This document shows positions 8,342-16,737 of a DNA stretch of 64,000 nucleotides, piece by piece. Under the pieces are notes generated by a model, which saw nothing but the letters and a program-made list of their open reading frames with translations, was not told the DNA's origin and did no database searches. Each line of letters begins with the position of its first letter. Position 1 is the first letter of the stretch. The position numbers and the translations under genes are program-made. Location: NCBI RefSeq assembly GCF_014646255.1, contig NZ_BMNC01000015.1:115717-179716 (forward strand). The letters run 5' to 3'. This DNA comes from Lentzea pudingi. Lineage in GTDB: Bacteria > Actinomycetota > Actinomycetes > Mycobacteriales > Pseudonocardiaceae.

Positions 8342-10938
8342 TGCGCCTCCTGGTACAGCTGCTGCTCAAGGTCATGTACGGCCTTGAGGTAAGTCTCACG
8401 GGTACCGAAAGGCTGGATGAGTTCGATGGGCCTACCCATCGACCGGAACGGCTCCACTCGCAAGACGGCTATATCTTCGATGGATCGCACACCTGATTCA
8501 ATGTACTTCTCAAGAAGTGCCTCAAGCACAGAGTGCACCCCGCCTTGGTACCTGTTGAGGTAGCCACTGGCACGAACCGCATCAGCTCGGTCCCGCCGCC
8601 GACGAGGTGAATGGCCGAAGCAGACATGCCGGGCAGCGTCGAACGGATCAATATCCTCGCCCTGGAGCTCCGCGAGGTCTTCCAGCGGCGCACCAGCTTC
8701 AGTCAGTTCATCCAACAGAACTGATCGCTGGCCTGCCGCCAACCAGGAACTCACGAAGACATCCACAGTTGGATAGCGCTCCAGCAGGTTCTTACGAACG
8801 AATTCCCTGAGACTGGATGTAAGCGGCTTGCCATCAGCCCCAATCATCTGCACCTGCTCGCCAATGATCGTGACCTGCTGGCCACTGACCACGATCCGCT
8901 TGCGCCGAGGAGTGCGGCTGCCCGGCCTCTCCACCCATTGATCTAGCGTTTCGGGGTCTTTATCATCATCCTCGGTTTCATCGATATCATCGATGCCATG
9001 AACGGCATCGACCATATCATCACCGGGCGTCAATTCGTAGACCTTTACGGGTTCGCCGTCAAATTCTTTGTCCGCAAACAGCCTCGTCACGTTCTTGAAA
9101 TCCATGATTACAAAGAACCATTTGCCGTAGTCTGTGCGCACTCGAGTGCCACGGCCGATCATCTGCTTAAAGTCGGTCATGCTTTCGATATTGCTGTTCA
9201 TCACGATGAGCTTGCAGGTCTGTGCGTCCACGCCGGTGGAGAGGAGCTTTGAGGTTGTAGCAATAACTGGGTAGGGCATTTCTGGGTCAATAAAGTTGTC
9301 GAGCTCCTGTTTGCCCTGCTGATCGTCACCGGTGATCTGCATGACGTACCGCGAGTCCTTGCGCACTTCGTCCGCATTCAGGTTTGCAAGGATTCGGCGC
9401 ATCCGATTCGCGTGCGGGATATCCTCGCAGAAAACGATAGTCTTCGCATACCTGTCCGTACCCTTGAGGTACTCGGTGATACGCTCAGCGACACGCTTAT
9501 CTCGCTCGGGAAAGATGATCGCGTTGTCGATGTCCCTGTCGCCGTAATGCCGATCGGGAATCAAGGCTCCCGAGTCATCAACTTGCCCATCCCTGGGGCG
9601 CCATCCGAAGGTGTCGATGTCGAGGGCGGTGCGGATGACCTTATACGGAGCCAGGAAGCCGTCGTCGATCCCTTGCTTCAGCGAGTAGGTGTATAGAGGA
9701 TCGCCAAAGTAGTCGATATTGCTGACAGTCGCCGTTTCCTTGGGCGTTGCAGTCAGCCCCAGCTGACACGCCGAACTAAAGTATTCGAGAATGGCACGCC
9801 AAGCACTTTCCTCCCTGGCGCTCCCACGGTGACACTCATCGATGATCACCAGGTCGAAGAAGTCTGGCGAGAATTTCTTGTAGACGTTGTCTACTTCCTC
9901 GGATCCACTGACCGCTTGATATAGTGAGAGATACAACTCAAAGCTTTTGTCGACAGCCTTACTCCCGACGCCTTCCGGATCGTCATGATTAGCAGCCTTG
10001 GTAATAGTGCCACGCGAGGCGCTGAGCTTGGCCATGCGCCCCTTGAACATGGCGAAGTCATTCATCATTGCCTGATCGATTAGGATGTTGCGATCAGCTA
10101 GGAAGAGAACCCGGGCTTGAGACTTGCCGGGATTGACAGACTTGAACGACTCCATGAACCGCCAGATGATTTGAGCGGCAGTGTAGGTCTTACCGGTTCC
10201 GGTGGCCATGACAAGCAACAGCCGTCGCTGCCCCTTTGCGATGGCTTCAATTGCCCGGTTGACTGCGATGCGCTGGTAGTAGCGTGGCCTACGCCCCGAC
10301 CCGTCGTCATGGAACTCACTCGCCACGACAGGTTCATCAGCGTCCGCAATACCCTTCCATTGCTTATAGATGCCGTACAGCTCGGCAGGCGATGGAAACG
10401 CATCGAGAGGTATCTCGATTTCAACCTCGTCCCGAACACCTGTCCGATCGTGCCATACGAACGAATCCCCGTTGCTAGTGAAAACGGATGGCACATCGAG
10501 CTGCTCAGCGTACTCAAGCGCTTGCTGCATACCGTCCCCAGGCCCGTGGATGTTGTCCTTAGCCTCAACGACAGCAATCGGCAGATTCGGGCGCCATTCG
10601 AGCAAGTAGTCAACCTTCTTAGGCTTCTTCCGCACCCCCGACTTGCCGACCACCTGAATTCGCCCAGCCGAAAAGTAGTAGTACTCTTCTCTGAGCGACG
10701 TAAGAGGCCAGCCAGCAGCACTAAGAGCAGGCGTGATGTACCGGGTGCGGATCTCTGTCTCGGTAAGTTGCGCCTTGTCTGGGTCACCCACGGCGACGAT
10801 CCTACGGGCCACCACCGACAGCATTGTTGGCGAGACACGCTTGCTGCCGAAGTCTCGGGCAGCGCTCGCTGCCGTGGAACCTCGCGGTCGGGCCGGCGAC
10901 AGCTCTACTTGATCAATCGCTGACACACGATGTTTCAT
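8338..10938 (-). CDS. hsdR: Type I restriction endonuclease/translocase subunit
   Basis: About 866 residues if started at ATG 10938, which has GGAGG upstream at short spacing. In-frame starts at 11037 and 10824 are alternatives; homology-like sequence begins only around 10790 (ETEIRTRYITPAL). Order of domains: PD-(D/E)xK nuclease with the VVEAKD motif, SF2 translocase with Walker A MATGTGKT (about residue 245), motif II DECH, motif III GLTATP, and motif VI IGRGTR, then a C-terminal helical domain contacting HsdM. It translocates and cleaves unmodified DNA. First gene of an R-M-S operon with overlapping cistrons. Confidence 0.93.
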   Translation of the reverse strand: MKHRVSAIDQVELSPARPRGSTAASAARDFGSKRVSPTMLSVVARRIVAVGDPDKAQLTETEIRTRYITPALSAAGWPLTSLREEYYYFSAGRIQVVGKSGVRKKPKKVDYLLEWRPNLPIAVVEAKDNIHGPGDGMQQALEYAEQLDVPSVFTSNGDSFVWHDRTGVRDEVEIEIPLDAFPSPAELYGIYKQWKGIADADEPVVASEFHDDGSGRRPRYYQRIAVNRAIEAIAKGQRRLLLVMATGTGKTYTAAQIIWRFMESFKSVNPGKSQARVLFLADRNILIDQAMMNDFAMFKGRMAKLSASRGTITKAANHDDPEGVGSKAVDKSFELYLSLYQAVSGSEEVDNVYKKFSPDFFDLVIIDECHRGSAREESAWRAILEYFSSACQLGLTATPKETATVSNIDYFGDPLYTYSLKQGIDDGFLAPYKVIRTALDIDTFGWRPRDGQVDDSGALIPDRHYGDRDIDNAIIFPERDKRVAERITEYLKGTDRYAKTIVFCEDIPHANRMRRILANLNADEVRKDSRYVMQITGDDQQGKQELDNFIDPEMPYPVIATTSKLLSTGVDAQTCKLIVMNSNIESMTDFKQMIGRGTRVRTDYGKWFFVIMDFKNVTRLFADKEFDGEPVKVYELTPGDDMVDAVHGIDDIDETEDDDKDPETLDQWVERPGSRTPRRKRIVVSGQQVTIIGEQVQMIGADGKPLTSSLREFVRKNLLERYPTVDVFVSSWLAAGQRSVLLDELTEAGAPLEDLAELQGEDIDPFDAARHVCFGHSPRRRRDRADAVRASGYLNRYQGGVHSVLEALLEKYIESGVRSIEDIAVLRVEPFRSMGRPIELIQPFGTRETYLKAVHDLEQQLYQEAQ

Positions 10939-11091
10939 GGCCTCCAGGTCGGCGAGCTGGTCATCGTCCACTTCGAGCTGCGGGAAGCCCTCAGGGACGC
11001 CTGGTTGGTGCCAGCCACGGTGTGGCGGGGCGAGCATGTGGCTCTGCGACAGCCAAGGACAGCGAGCTCGTTGCGCGGCCGATGACTACGG

Positions 11092-12210
11092 TCAGGGGTC
11101 AGCCAGCTTCGTCACTTGTGACAGTTCGTCGTCGAGAACCCATACGAACGCCACACCTGCCCGCGGCAGCGTCCAGCCGTCGAAGCTGATGTTCACCGTC
11201 TTCGCGTCACCCAAGGTGCGAGCCTGTTCCACTCTGCTCTCGTGGCTGCTGGCGAAGTAGTCCACGGTGTTCATGCGCCTGATACCTGCCTGCGTGTAGT
11301 CAAGTTGGATGCGCAGGCCCTTGGTTGGCCGAGGCAAGTCGAGGTACAGCAGATGGCCGTGGCGTTGAACGAGTGCGCGGTAGGTGTAGGCGACTGTCAC
11401 TTCGCGGCCGTGGCTGGCGCCGCCGAGGCTCACAGCGTAGATCTGTGCACCGTTCCTGGCAGTGCGGCGGATCTTCCGCTCCTCACCATCGACGGTGAAC
11501 GCGAGTAGCGCGAACACCTTGGGGTCAGCGGCATCAAGCCCGCTGGCCTGACCGTGGTACCACGCAGAGGTGGTGCCGTCATCACGAAGAAGCTCACGGT
11601 ATTCAGCCTTGTCGGAGACGCAGGCGAAGCGCATGGCGCCGCTCGCGGGCACCGTCTTGTACTCCCAACGGATCGTGGCTACGAACATCGAGCCTTTGCC
11701 GAAACTGGGACCGTCCGTCCACGGTTGGAGTGAAACGGTGGTGTTCACGTCATGCCAGCGCTCAGGCGCGCTGATCACCTGATCACGCACATCGGCGTAC
11801 AGCTCGTGAGCAAGCTGCTTGTCCTTGAGCCTGAGCGCCAAGGCATTGGCCGCAATACGATCAAGGTGCTCGTCTGAAGCCACGCCCTTCAGCGTCTCGG
11901 CATCGAAGGCCAGACTGCTGAGGAAGGCGTCGCGGAAGGCAGGCACAGCTCGGCGTAGAGCTGCATCGAGCGATCTCTCAGCGGCCTGTTCGTTCACTCT
12001 GCGGAGGTAGAACTCCCAGATCATCGTGACACCGCCCGCGGTGAAGAAGGCGAAGCCGAAGGCCGTGAGTGCCGCCGACCATCGCTCCGCCGACGCGGCC
12101 GCAGGGTCGAGTCCGTAGCCCACCACGATCAAGCCGATTCCGACGGCCACAAGAACCACAACAACGAGTTGCAGCATGACTTTGCGGAGCTGGTGAAGCG
12201 GCTTTTGCAT
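11092..12210 (-). CDS. Two-TM membrane protein of unknown function
   Basis: 372 residues from ATG 12210. Two transmembrane helices at about 12-30 and 45-65, the second ending MIWEFYLRR, a pattern seen in bacterial 2-TM proteins whose soluble domain follows in the cytosol. The remaining about 300 residues are a mixture of a helical segment (about 75-160) and a beta-rich C-terminal half. No catalytic motif is evident. It lies just upstream of the hsd operon in the same direction and may be part of the same defence island; co-transcription is possible. Confidence 0.7.
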   Translation of the reverse strand: MQKPLHQLRKVMLQLVVVVLVAVGIGLIVVGYGLDPAAASAERWSAALTAFGFAFFTAGGVTMIWEFYLRRVNEQAAERSLDAALRRAVPAFRDAFLSSLAFDAETLKGVASDEHLDRIAANALALRLKDKQLAHELYADVRDQVISAPERWHDVNTTVSLQPWTDGPSFGKGSMFVATIRWEYKTVPASGAMRFACVSDKAEYRELLRDDGTTSAWYHGQASGLDAADPKVFALLAFTVDGEERKIRRTARNGAQIYAVSLGGASHGREVTVAYTYRALVQRHGHLLYLDLPRPTKGLRIQLDYTQAGIRRMNTVDYFASSHESRVEQARTLGDAKTVNISFDGWTLPRAGVAFVWVLDDELSQVTKLADP

Positions 12211-12254
12211 TCACCATCAATTGTAGCAAGTTTTGTAATAGTGTTGAATAGCCA

Positions 12255-12291
12255 GCGAGGCCCTGGGTGCTACAGACACCCAGGGCCTCGC
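12255..12291. terminator. Perfect 15-bp hairpin
   Basis: The arms GCGAGGCCCTGGGTG and CACCCAGGGCCTCGC pair perfectly around a 7-base loop. There is no long T run, as usual in high-GC actinomycetes. It lies before the 12210 gene on the minus strand and would end any leftward transcript starting near 12420, for example the tiny frame at 12312-12359. Confidence 0.75.
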
Positions 12292-12311
12292 CGTCGCAAC
12301 CTAGGCAGGCA

Positions 12312-12359
12312 TCACGTGTCGCCGCCTCCACCACTCATGGCGATGCGCATGTGGTTCAC
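12312..12359 (-). CDS. Possible 12-15 residue peptide
   Basis: On the minus strand a GAGGGG ribosome-binding-like sequence precedes GTG 12359 and ATG 12350. From the ATG the frame encodes MRIAMSGGGGDT and then a stop. A strong hairpin follows 20 bases later, so a promoter near 12410 would give a compact transcript of about 150 bases. It is divergent to the XRE regulator at 12454. It could be a peptide, a leader or merely an sRNA. Expression is not demonstrated. Confidence 0.25.
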   Translation of the reverse strand: MNHMRIAMSGGGGDT

Positions 12360-12453
12360 CCCCTCGATGGGACGCGGCACGGCGAACCCGCGCCGAACGA
12401 AACGACAATATCCGATTTTGGGATATTTGCAATGACGGTTGTGCGCTTGCCGC

Positions 12454-12699
12454 ATGGACAAGTCGATCTACTCGGCGGCGTACCAGCGGCTTTGCACGCT
12501 TCTCCGGGAGATCCGCACCGAGGCAGGGCTGACCCAGGTGCAGGTGGCAGACCGCCTCGATGAACCGCAGTCCTTCGTGAGCAAGTACGAGTCCGGCGAG
12601 CGTCGGCTCGACGTGGTCGAACTGCGCCTGGTGGCCGAGGCGCTGGGCACGACGCTCTCCACCGTGGTCTCGAGGCTCGAAGGTGAGCTAACGAGGTAG
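12454..12699 (+). CDS. XRE-family HTH transcriptional regulator
   Basis: 81 residues from ATG 12454 (the frame opens at 12439). It is a stand-alone Cro/C1 helix-turn-helix: the segment LREIRTEAGLTQVQVADRL forms helices 1-2, and PQSFVSKYESGERRLDVVEL the recognition helix with the typical S-x-x-E-x-G-x-R signature. The preceding region is AT-rich. It lies upstream of tcmP and probably regulates itself or its neighbours. Confidence 0.85.
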   Translation: MDKSIYSAAYQRLCTLLREIRTEAGLTQVQVADRLDEPQSFVSKYESGERRLDVVELRLVAEALGTTLSTVVSRLEGELTR

Positions 12700-12854
12700 G
12701 AACGTGGAGTTCAGGTACCCGCTACGGCCACGCTTCTTCAATCGATCAGGTGATCGATTGGCATGCTCCGGTAGGCGGACGTGCAGTTTTGCCGACCCCT
12801 CACGAGTTCGCCGTAGGTATGGTTCCTAACGAGTGCCCGCACGAGGAGGTCAGC

Positions 12855-13949
12855 ATGCCGGTGCATGGTGAGGTTCCCTGGCCGATCCCTGAGCACACGT
12901 CCGCGAAGCACGATATCTACAGGCACTACTTGCATCGTTGGTTTCCGATCCTCATCGGCGGCGCAAACGCCTACCCATCTGCGACCTATGCAGAGGGCTT
13001 CTCAGGGCCGGGCATCTATGAGGACGGCGAGCCTGGATCACCCATGATCGCGATCCATGCCCTCCACCAGGAGGTCCCTGCTACCAAGGGAATCAGCCGG
13101 TTCCTGTTCATCGACGACGATCCGCGGTGCATCAAGCTCCTCAACGAGCAGCTCGCGCCAGTCGTGGCCAGTTCGCCACGCGCGGCCCCCTCGATGCCGA
13201 TCAAAGTGCAGCAGGGCAAGTGCGAAGAGATCCTCGAAGACGAGCTCACCAAGATCAACGCTTGGGGCCAGCCAATCCTCGCGGTTCTCGACTCGTGGGG
13301 CAACGCACCAGTCTCGTTCCGGCTGCTGCAACGCCTGGCTGCGAACCCTTCCAGCGAGGTCATCGTCACCTTCGAGCCGCAGTACTTCGTTCGCTTCGTG
13401 ACCGAACTGGGCGACTCTGCTGACGAAGTCTTCGGCGGCGACCGGGTCTGGCGTCAGGTGGCAGATCTGCCCGATGGTCCGACAAAGCGCCGGCATCTGC
13501 TGGACTGCTACCGGCACACCTTGAAGTCAGCGGGCTTCGGCTTCCTGCTTGACTTCGAGTTGGTCGACCGCCGCGGAAACGTGCTTTATCTCGTGTTCGG
13601 CACCAGACACAAGCTCGGCGTGGAAAAGATGAAGGACGCGCTCTGGGAGGTCGACCGCGCATACGGCGTCGGCTTCCGCGACCCTCGGGATCAGCAGGAA
13701 GAGGCACTCTTCGCCGTCGACGAGCCACAGCTCGCGCCCCTCGGCAGGCTTGTGCTGCCTGAGATCGCAAAAGCCGGTCTACACGGCCGCAAGATCGGCA
13801 CCTTGATCGACTACACCCTGTGCGAGACCGTCTTTCGCAAGCAGCACATCATCCCAACGATCGAGTCCCTGCGAGCACAGGGCAAGGTAGAGACCAGGAA
13901 GCCCGGCCGCATCACCTACGGAACCGAGGTTCGTACGCCCGCTTCCTAG
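12855..13949 (+). CDS. tcmP: Three-Cys-motif partner protein TcmP
   Basis: 364 residues from ATG 12855, which has a perfect AGGAGG five bases upstream. The N-terminus W-P-I-P-E-H-T-x-A-K-H-D followed by YAEGFSGPGIYEDGEPGSP is the TcmP family signature. It suggests a Rossmann-like, methyltransferase-type fold (the G-F-x-G-P-G loop plus a later VLDSWGNAP motif-IV-like strand). The family is known to be encoded beside DUF5131 (phage Gp37/Gp68) proteins with a three-cysteine motif; that partner lies directly downstream, convergent, sharing 4 bases at the stop codons. The biochemical role is unknown. Confidence 0.88.
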   Translation: MPVHGEVPWPIPEHTSAKHDIYRHYLHRWFPILIGGANAYPSATYAEGFSGPGIYEDGEPGSPMIAIHALHQEVPATKGISRFLFIDDDPRCIKLLNEQLAPVVASSPRAAPSMPIKVQQGKCEEILEDELTKINAWGQPILAVLDSWGNAPVSFRLLQRLAANPSSEVIVTFEPQYFVRFVTELGDSADEVFGGDRVWRQVADLPDGPTKRRHLLDCYRHTLKSAGFGFLLDFELVDRRGNVLYLVFGTRHKLGVEKMKDALWEVDRAYGVGFRDPRDQQEEALFAVDEPQLAPLGRLVLPEIAKAGLHGRKIGTLIDYTLCETVFRKQHIIPTIESLRAQGKVETRKPGRITYGTEVRTPAS

Positions 13950-14695
13950 ACCCCGCTCAGAACGGCCGGCATCTCGTTGTGCACTTGTCCGTCGAGCTCC
14001 CGGCCACCAGCCTTCGGATGACGGCCACCCCACTGCTTGTGGAAGAACGCAACGCCGCCAGCCGCGCAGGCATCCCGGATACCTCGCACCCAGTGCGGGT
14101 CACAAGGCCGCGCACCAGGCCCCGACTCTCCACCAGTGATCACCCAATGGATGGCTTCGAGCTCCAGCGACGGAAGCGGCCCGAGCAAGGGCTCTGCGGA
14201 GATGAAGCGCACCGCAGCACCGACCTCGCGTAGATCATCGACGCGAGCGAGCTGGCTCTCGTCCTCTACGGAAACGCCCATCCACACATTTGAAGGCCAG
14301 TCCAGCCGTTCCGCCATCCGGCGAAGGCGCGCCGAGCGCTTCGTGAGCACCTGGTAGGTGTGCTGTGGCGTCTCACGCATCACCGTGAAGACGTCGCGTA
14401 CAAAGCCGATCGGCACCTTCGCGTGGAACAGGTCCGACATCGAGTTCACGAAGACCACCCGCGGCCGACGCCACCGGTACGGCAGCTCGAGCGCATCCGG
14501 GTGGATCGCGACGCCGAACCCAGGCCCAGAGGTCCGTGGGTCACCGTCAGTTTGGTACTTCGCCGCACCCATCGCCTTGAGCCGCTTGGAGAGCGTGAGC
14601 GCGTAGCAGTTGTCGCAGCCCTTCGAGATGCGATCGCAACCGGTGGTGGGATTCCACGTCGCTTCTGTCCACTCGATCGGACTGCTGTCAGACAT
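13946..14695 (-). CDS. DUF5131 (phage Gp37/Gp68) three-Cys-motif protein
   Basis: 249 residues from ATG 14695. The much longer frame to 15043 is antisense to the Lsr2 gene and not real upstream. The N-terminus IEWTEATWNPTTGCDRISKG then DNCYA gives C-x6-C-x2-C, a cysteine cluster like that of radical-SAM-type iron-sulfur proteins. Further family motifs are VFVNSMSDLFH, QVLTKR, NVWMGVSVE and WVITGGESGPGARP. This is a complete family member. The family is thought to be radical-SAM-like, but activity is unproven. It is convergent with its usual partner tcmP. Confidence 0.9.
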   Translation of the reverse strand: MSDSSPIEWTEATWNPTTGCDRISKGCDNCYALTLSKRLKAMGAAKYQTDGDPRTSGPGFGVAIHPDALELPYRWRRPRVVFVNSMSDLFHAKVPIGFVRDVFTVMRETPQHTYQVLTKRSARLRRMAERLDWPSNVWMGVSVEDESQLARVDDLREVGAAVRFISAEPLLGPLPSLELEAIHWVITGGESGPGARPCDPHWVRGIRDACAAGGVAFFHKQWGGRHPKAGGRELDGQVHNEMPAVLSGV

Positions 14696-14777
14696 GGCTC
14701 TCCATCTCAGGGCGGAGTTCGATGCTACTGACTTGTCGGCGTAGCAGACCGCCAGGGCCAGTTGAGCCACTACATGA

Positions 14778-15128
14778 TCACCGGTGCGCCTTCTCAAATT
14801 CCTCGATGATGCTGGTGGGGATACGGCCACGCTCGGAAAGTTCGTGGCCGTTGGACTTGGCCCACTCACGGATGGCCTTCGTCTGCTCCTTGGTGCGGGA
14901 CTCCGCCACGACGGTGCGCGTGGTGTTCGCAGCCTTCTTGGTGCGCCCGCTGGTACTGCGAGCCCTGGCCACGAAGTCGGCCAAGCCGCCGCGGAGCTTG
15001 GAGGCGTTACCCGGCTTGAGGTCGATCTCGTAGGTGACGCCATCGAGGCCGAAGCTCACGGCTTCAACGTCTCCGGCCGCCGTGCCGTCGAGATCATCGA
15101 TGAGCTGAACAAGAACTTTCTGCGCCAT
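14778..15128 (-). CDS. Lsr2-family nucleoid-associated protein
   Basis: 116 residues from ATG 15128, preceded by AAAGGAG. The N-terminal oligomerisation domain (MAQKVLVQLIDDLDG, FGLDGVTYEIDL) and C-terminal AT-hook-like DNA-binding domain (REWAKSNGHELSERGRIP, with the R-G-R motif contacting the minor groove) are both intact. Lsr2 is the actinobacterial H-NS analogue that silences AT-rich foreign DNA. A copy in accessory DNA probably is a second, element-borne paralogue that may silence the island or modulate the host protein. Confidence 0.95.
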   Translation of the reverse strand: MAQKVLVQLIDDLDGTAAGDVEAVSFGLDGVTYEIDLKPGNASKLRGGLADFVARARSTSGRTKKAANTTRTVVAESRTKEQTKAIREWAKSNGHELSERGRIPTSIIEEFEKAHR

Positions 15129-15245
15129 GCCTGAACTCCTTTGAGGTTTGGGCGGTGACTTTAGCAAGATCACTTTGGCGGAGAGGGCTATCAGCAGAGG
15201 CTCGCTTGGAGTAACACCAGGATTCACCGAAACGACGGAGCGAAC

Positions 15246-15470
15246 ATGCACCCCCGTGAAGCCCGCGATGTCGACCCGCGCCGGCTTGAACTGCTGGCGG
15301 CGGTGTTCTTCGTGGTCGACGCGGTGGTGGCGGTTCAGATGTCGAGCTGGTGGATGACCGCGGCAGGCACGAGATGCGTCGCAGTTGCCAGCTTGTTACT
15401 GGTGCTCCGCCAGCGCATCGCAAGCCACTCTGTCGAGAGGAACCGTGATGACCGGCGCTACCGCACCTGA
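15246..15470 (+). CDS. Small membrane protein
   Basis: 74 residues from ATG 15246 with GGAG five bases upstream. Hydrophobic segments at about 15-33 and 38-54 suggest two short membrane helices, followed by an Arg-rich cytoplasmic tail. Its 3' end overlaps the start of the next gene by about 23 bases, implying coupled translation. It is not a recognised family. Confidence 0.5.
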   Translation: MHPREARDVDPRRLELLAAVFFVVDAVVAVQMSSWWMTAAGTRCVAVASLLLVLRQRIASHSVERNRDDRRYRT

Positions 15471-15807
15471 TCGTGCACAGCTGTCGCGAGAGTTTCACGA
15501 GGCGACATTGGAGGGCTACCGCTTCTTGGTGCGGACCATCAGGTACCAGGCGAAGGCGTTCATCCACATGGTCACGATGAACGGCGGCGAAGCTACCGCT
15601 CATACGCTGCTGCGCACACCGACCGTCTCGGACGGGTTCGAGCGGCTGCGGCGGGAGAACATGCTGCAGCACAGCATCGAGGCGTTGGTGCTGAACCCGC
15701 GCTACGCCGAGTTGTTCGCCGAGCATGAGCTGGAGATCGCACGACGGCGGATGGAGGCTGTGGGATTCGATGTTGAGAGGTACCTAGATGCCCTTGGACC
15801 GCAGTAG
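15448..15807 (+). CDS. Hypothetical protein; intact paralogue of the fragment at 929-1039
   Basis: 119 residues from ATG 15448; an adjacent in-frame GTG at 15445 is equally served by the GAGAGG site. It is soluble and helical, with no known domain. Its tail, with the segment YAELFAEHELEIARRRMEA, recurs as a truncated copy at 929-1039, so the family is duplicated within the accessory region. It is coupled to the upstream small membrane protein. Repeated occurrence suggests a mobile-element function, which I cannot name. Confidence 0.65.
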   Translation: MTGATAPDRAQLSREFHEATLEGYRFLVRTIRYQAKAFIHMVTMNGGEATAHTLLRTPTVSDGFERLRRENMLQHSIEALVLNPRYAELFAEHELEIARRRMEAVGFDVERYLDALGPQ

Positions 15808-15820
15808 AACGCTGACCAAC

Positions 15821-16651
15821 TCACAGGGAGTCGCTGTACTGAACGATGTGCTCCCGCGAGGCGGCCAGCAGACCTAGTACTTCTTCAAGACCGAGACGTA
15901 CGGCTTCGAGTGGTTCTACTACCGAAGCCGTGTCAGGCAGATCCCCAAGAACCGCTCTCACGAACCCAGCCAAGTCGCTGACGTCCGTCTGCACGCCAGA
16001 AGTTCTCGCCAACAACTCGTCGACGCGCCCAGCACTTGCGGAAAGTGCTTGTTGGGTAAGGCTAATACTGCCGCCAGAGCTCGACGGCAGACCTGAACTT
16101 TGAGCGGGCGGGTCCAAGGTTGCAGGCGGAAGCGAAGACTGCGGTGGATCAGGTCGAACCGCTGGCTCGAATTCCAGCGTCCCAGCAGCCGGGTCTTGTT
16201 CGGCCGCTTCACGCGCGGCTCGCGCTTCTTCATCGATCTTGAACTGCCGGTTCGCAAGCTTTCGCTCCCGCCAGGTCATCCGCATGCCGTGCCACTGATC
16301 GCCTACCTGCTTGATCAGTTCGCCAGGAAGAAGCGCGAGATCTACAACAGGCTTGGTATCTGTCAGAAGCGCTCTGAGCAGGATCAAACCCGCCACAGTC
16401 CACGCACCAGACTGCGCAGCGGCGGTGAACTCGACGAACAGCGATCCGGTGCGAATCAAGATGCGCGGACGGCCATCCTGGCTATCTGGCGGAGGATTCA
16501 GTGCCTGCAGACACTCCTGGTACGCGAGCTGCAGTTCGCTCAGCACCTCCGTCATCTCGGCGAGGGTCTTCACCTCGCCGAAGTAGAGCGGGAGGCTGAC
16601 GCTCTCGGGCGAACTGGTGGTCACGGTGGCACTCCCAGCAACAGACGTCAT
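15821..16651 (-). CDS. Hypothetical protein, third gene of nuclease operon
   Basis: 276 residues from ATG 16651. An N-terminal region with a hydrophobic stretch (about 82-112, WTVAGLILLRALL) is followed by a charged helix (WRERKLANRQFKIDEEARAAREAAE), a Pro/Ser-rich linker (about 160-200) and a C-terminal helical segment. This architecture is compatible with a regulator or a structural/adaptor protein. It follows the DUF6461 gene by 86 bases in the same direction and is probably co-transcribed. No function can be assigned. Confidence 0.6.
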   Translation of the reverse strand: MTSVAGSATVTTSSPESVSLPLYFGEVKTLAEMTEVLSELQLAYQECLQALNPPPDSQDGRPRILIRTGSLFVEFTAAAQSGAWTVAGLILLRALLTDTKPVVDLALLPGELIKQVGDQWHGMRMTWRERKLANRQFKIDEEARAAREAAEQDPAAGTLEFEPAVRPDPPQSSLPPATLDPPAQSSGLPSSSGGSISLTQQALSASAGRVDELLARTSGVQTDVSDLAGFVRAVLGDLPDTASVVEPLEAVRLGLEEVLGLLAASREHIVQYSDSL

Positions 16652-16737
16652 CGACGAAATGAGCGAAACCTCTGTTGTAGCTGGGCTCGAACTCGGCGCC
16701 TAGCCGCCAAGCGGTCTCGATCCATCGGCAACACCTT

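Noticed and set aside
10117..10923. 268-codon plus-strand frame inside hsdR
   Set aside because: Antisense to a well-supported restriction subunit; no domain and no RBS.
14696..15043. N-terminal extension of the DUF5131 frame
   Set aside because: Overlaps the Lsr2 gene in another frame; the conserved protein begins at ATG 14695.
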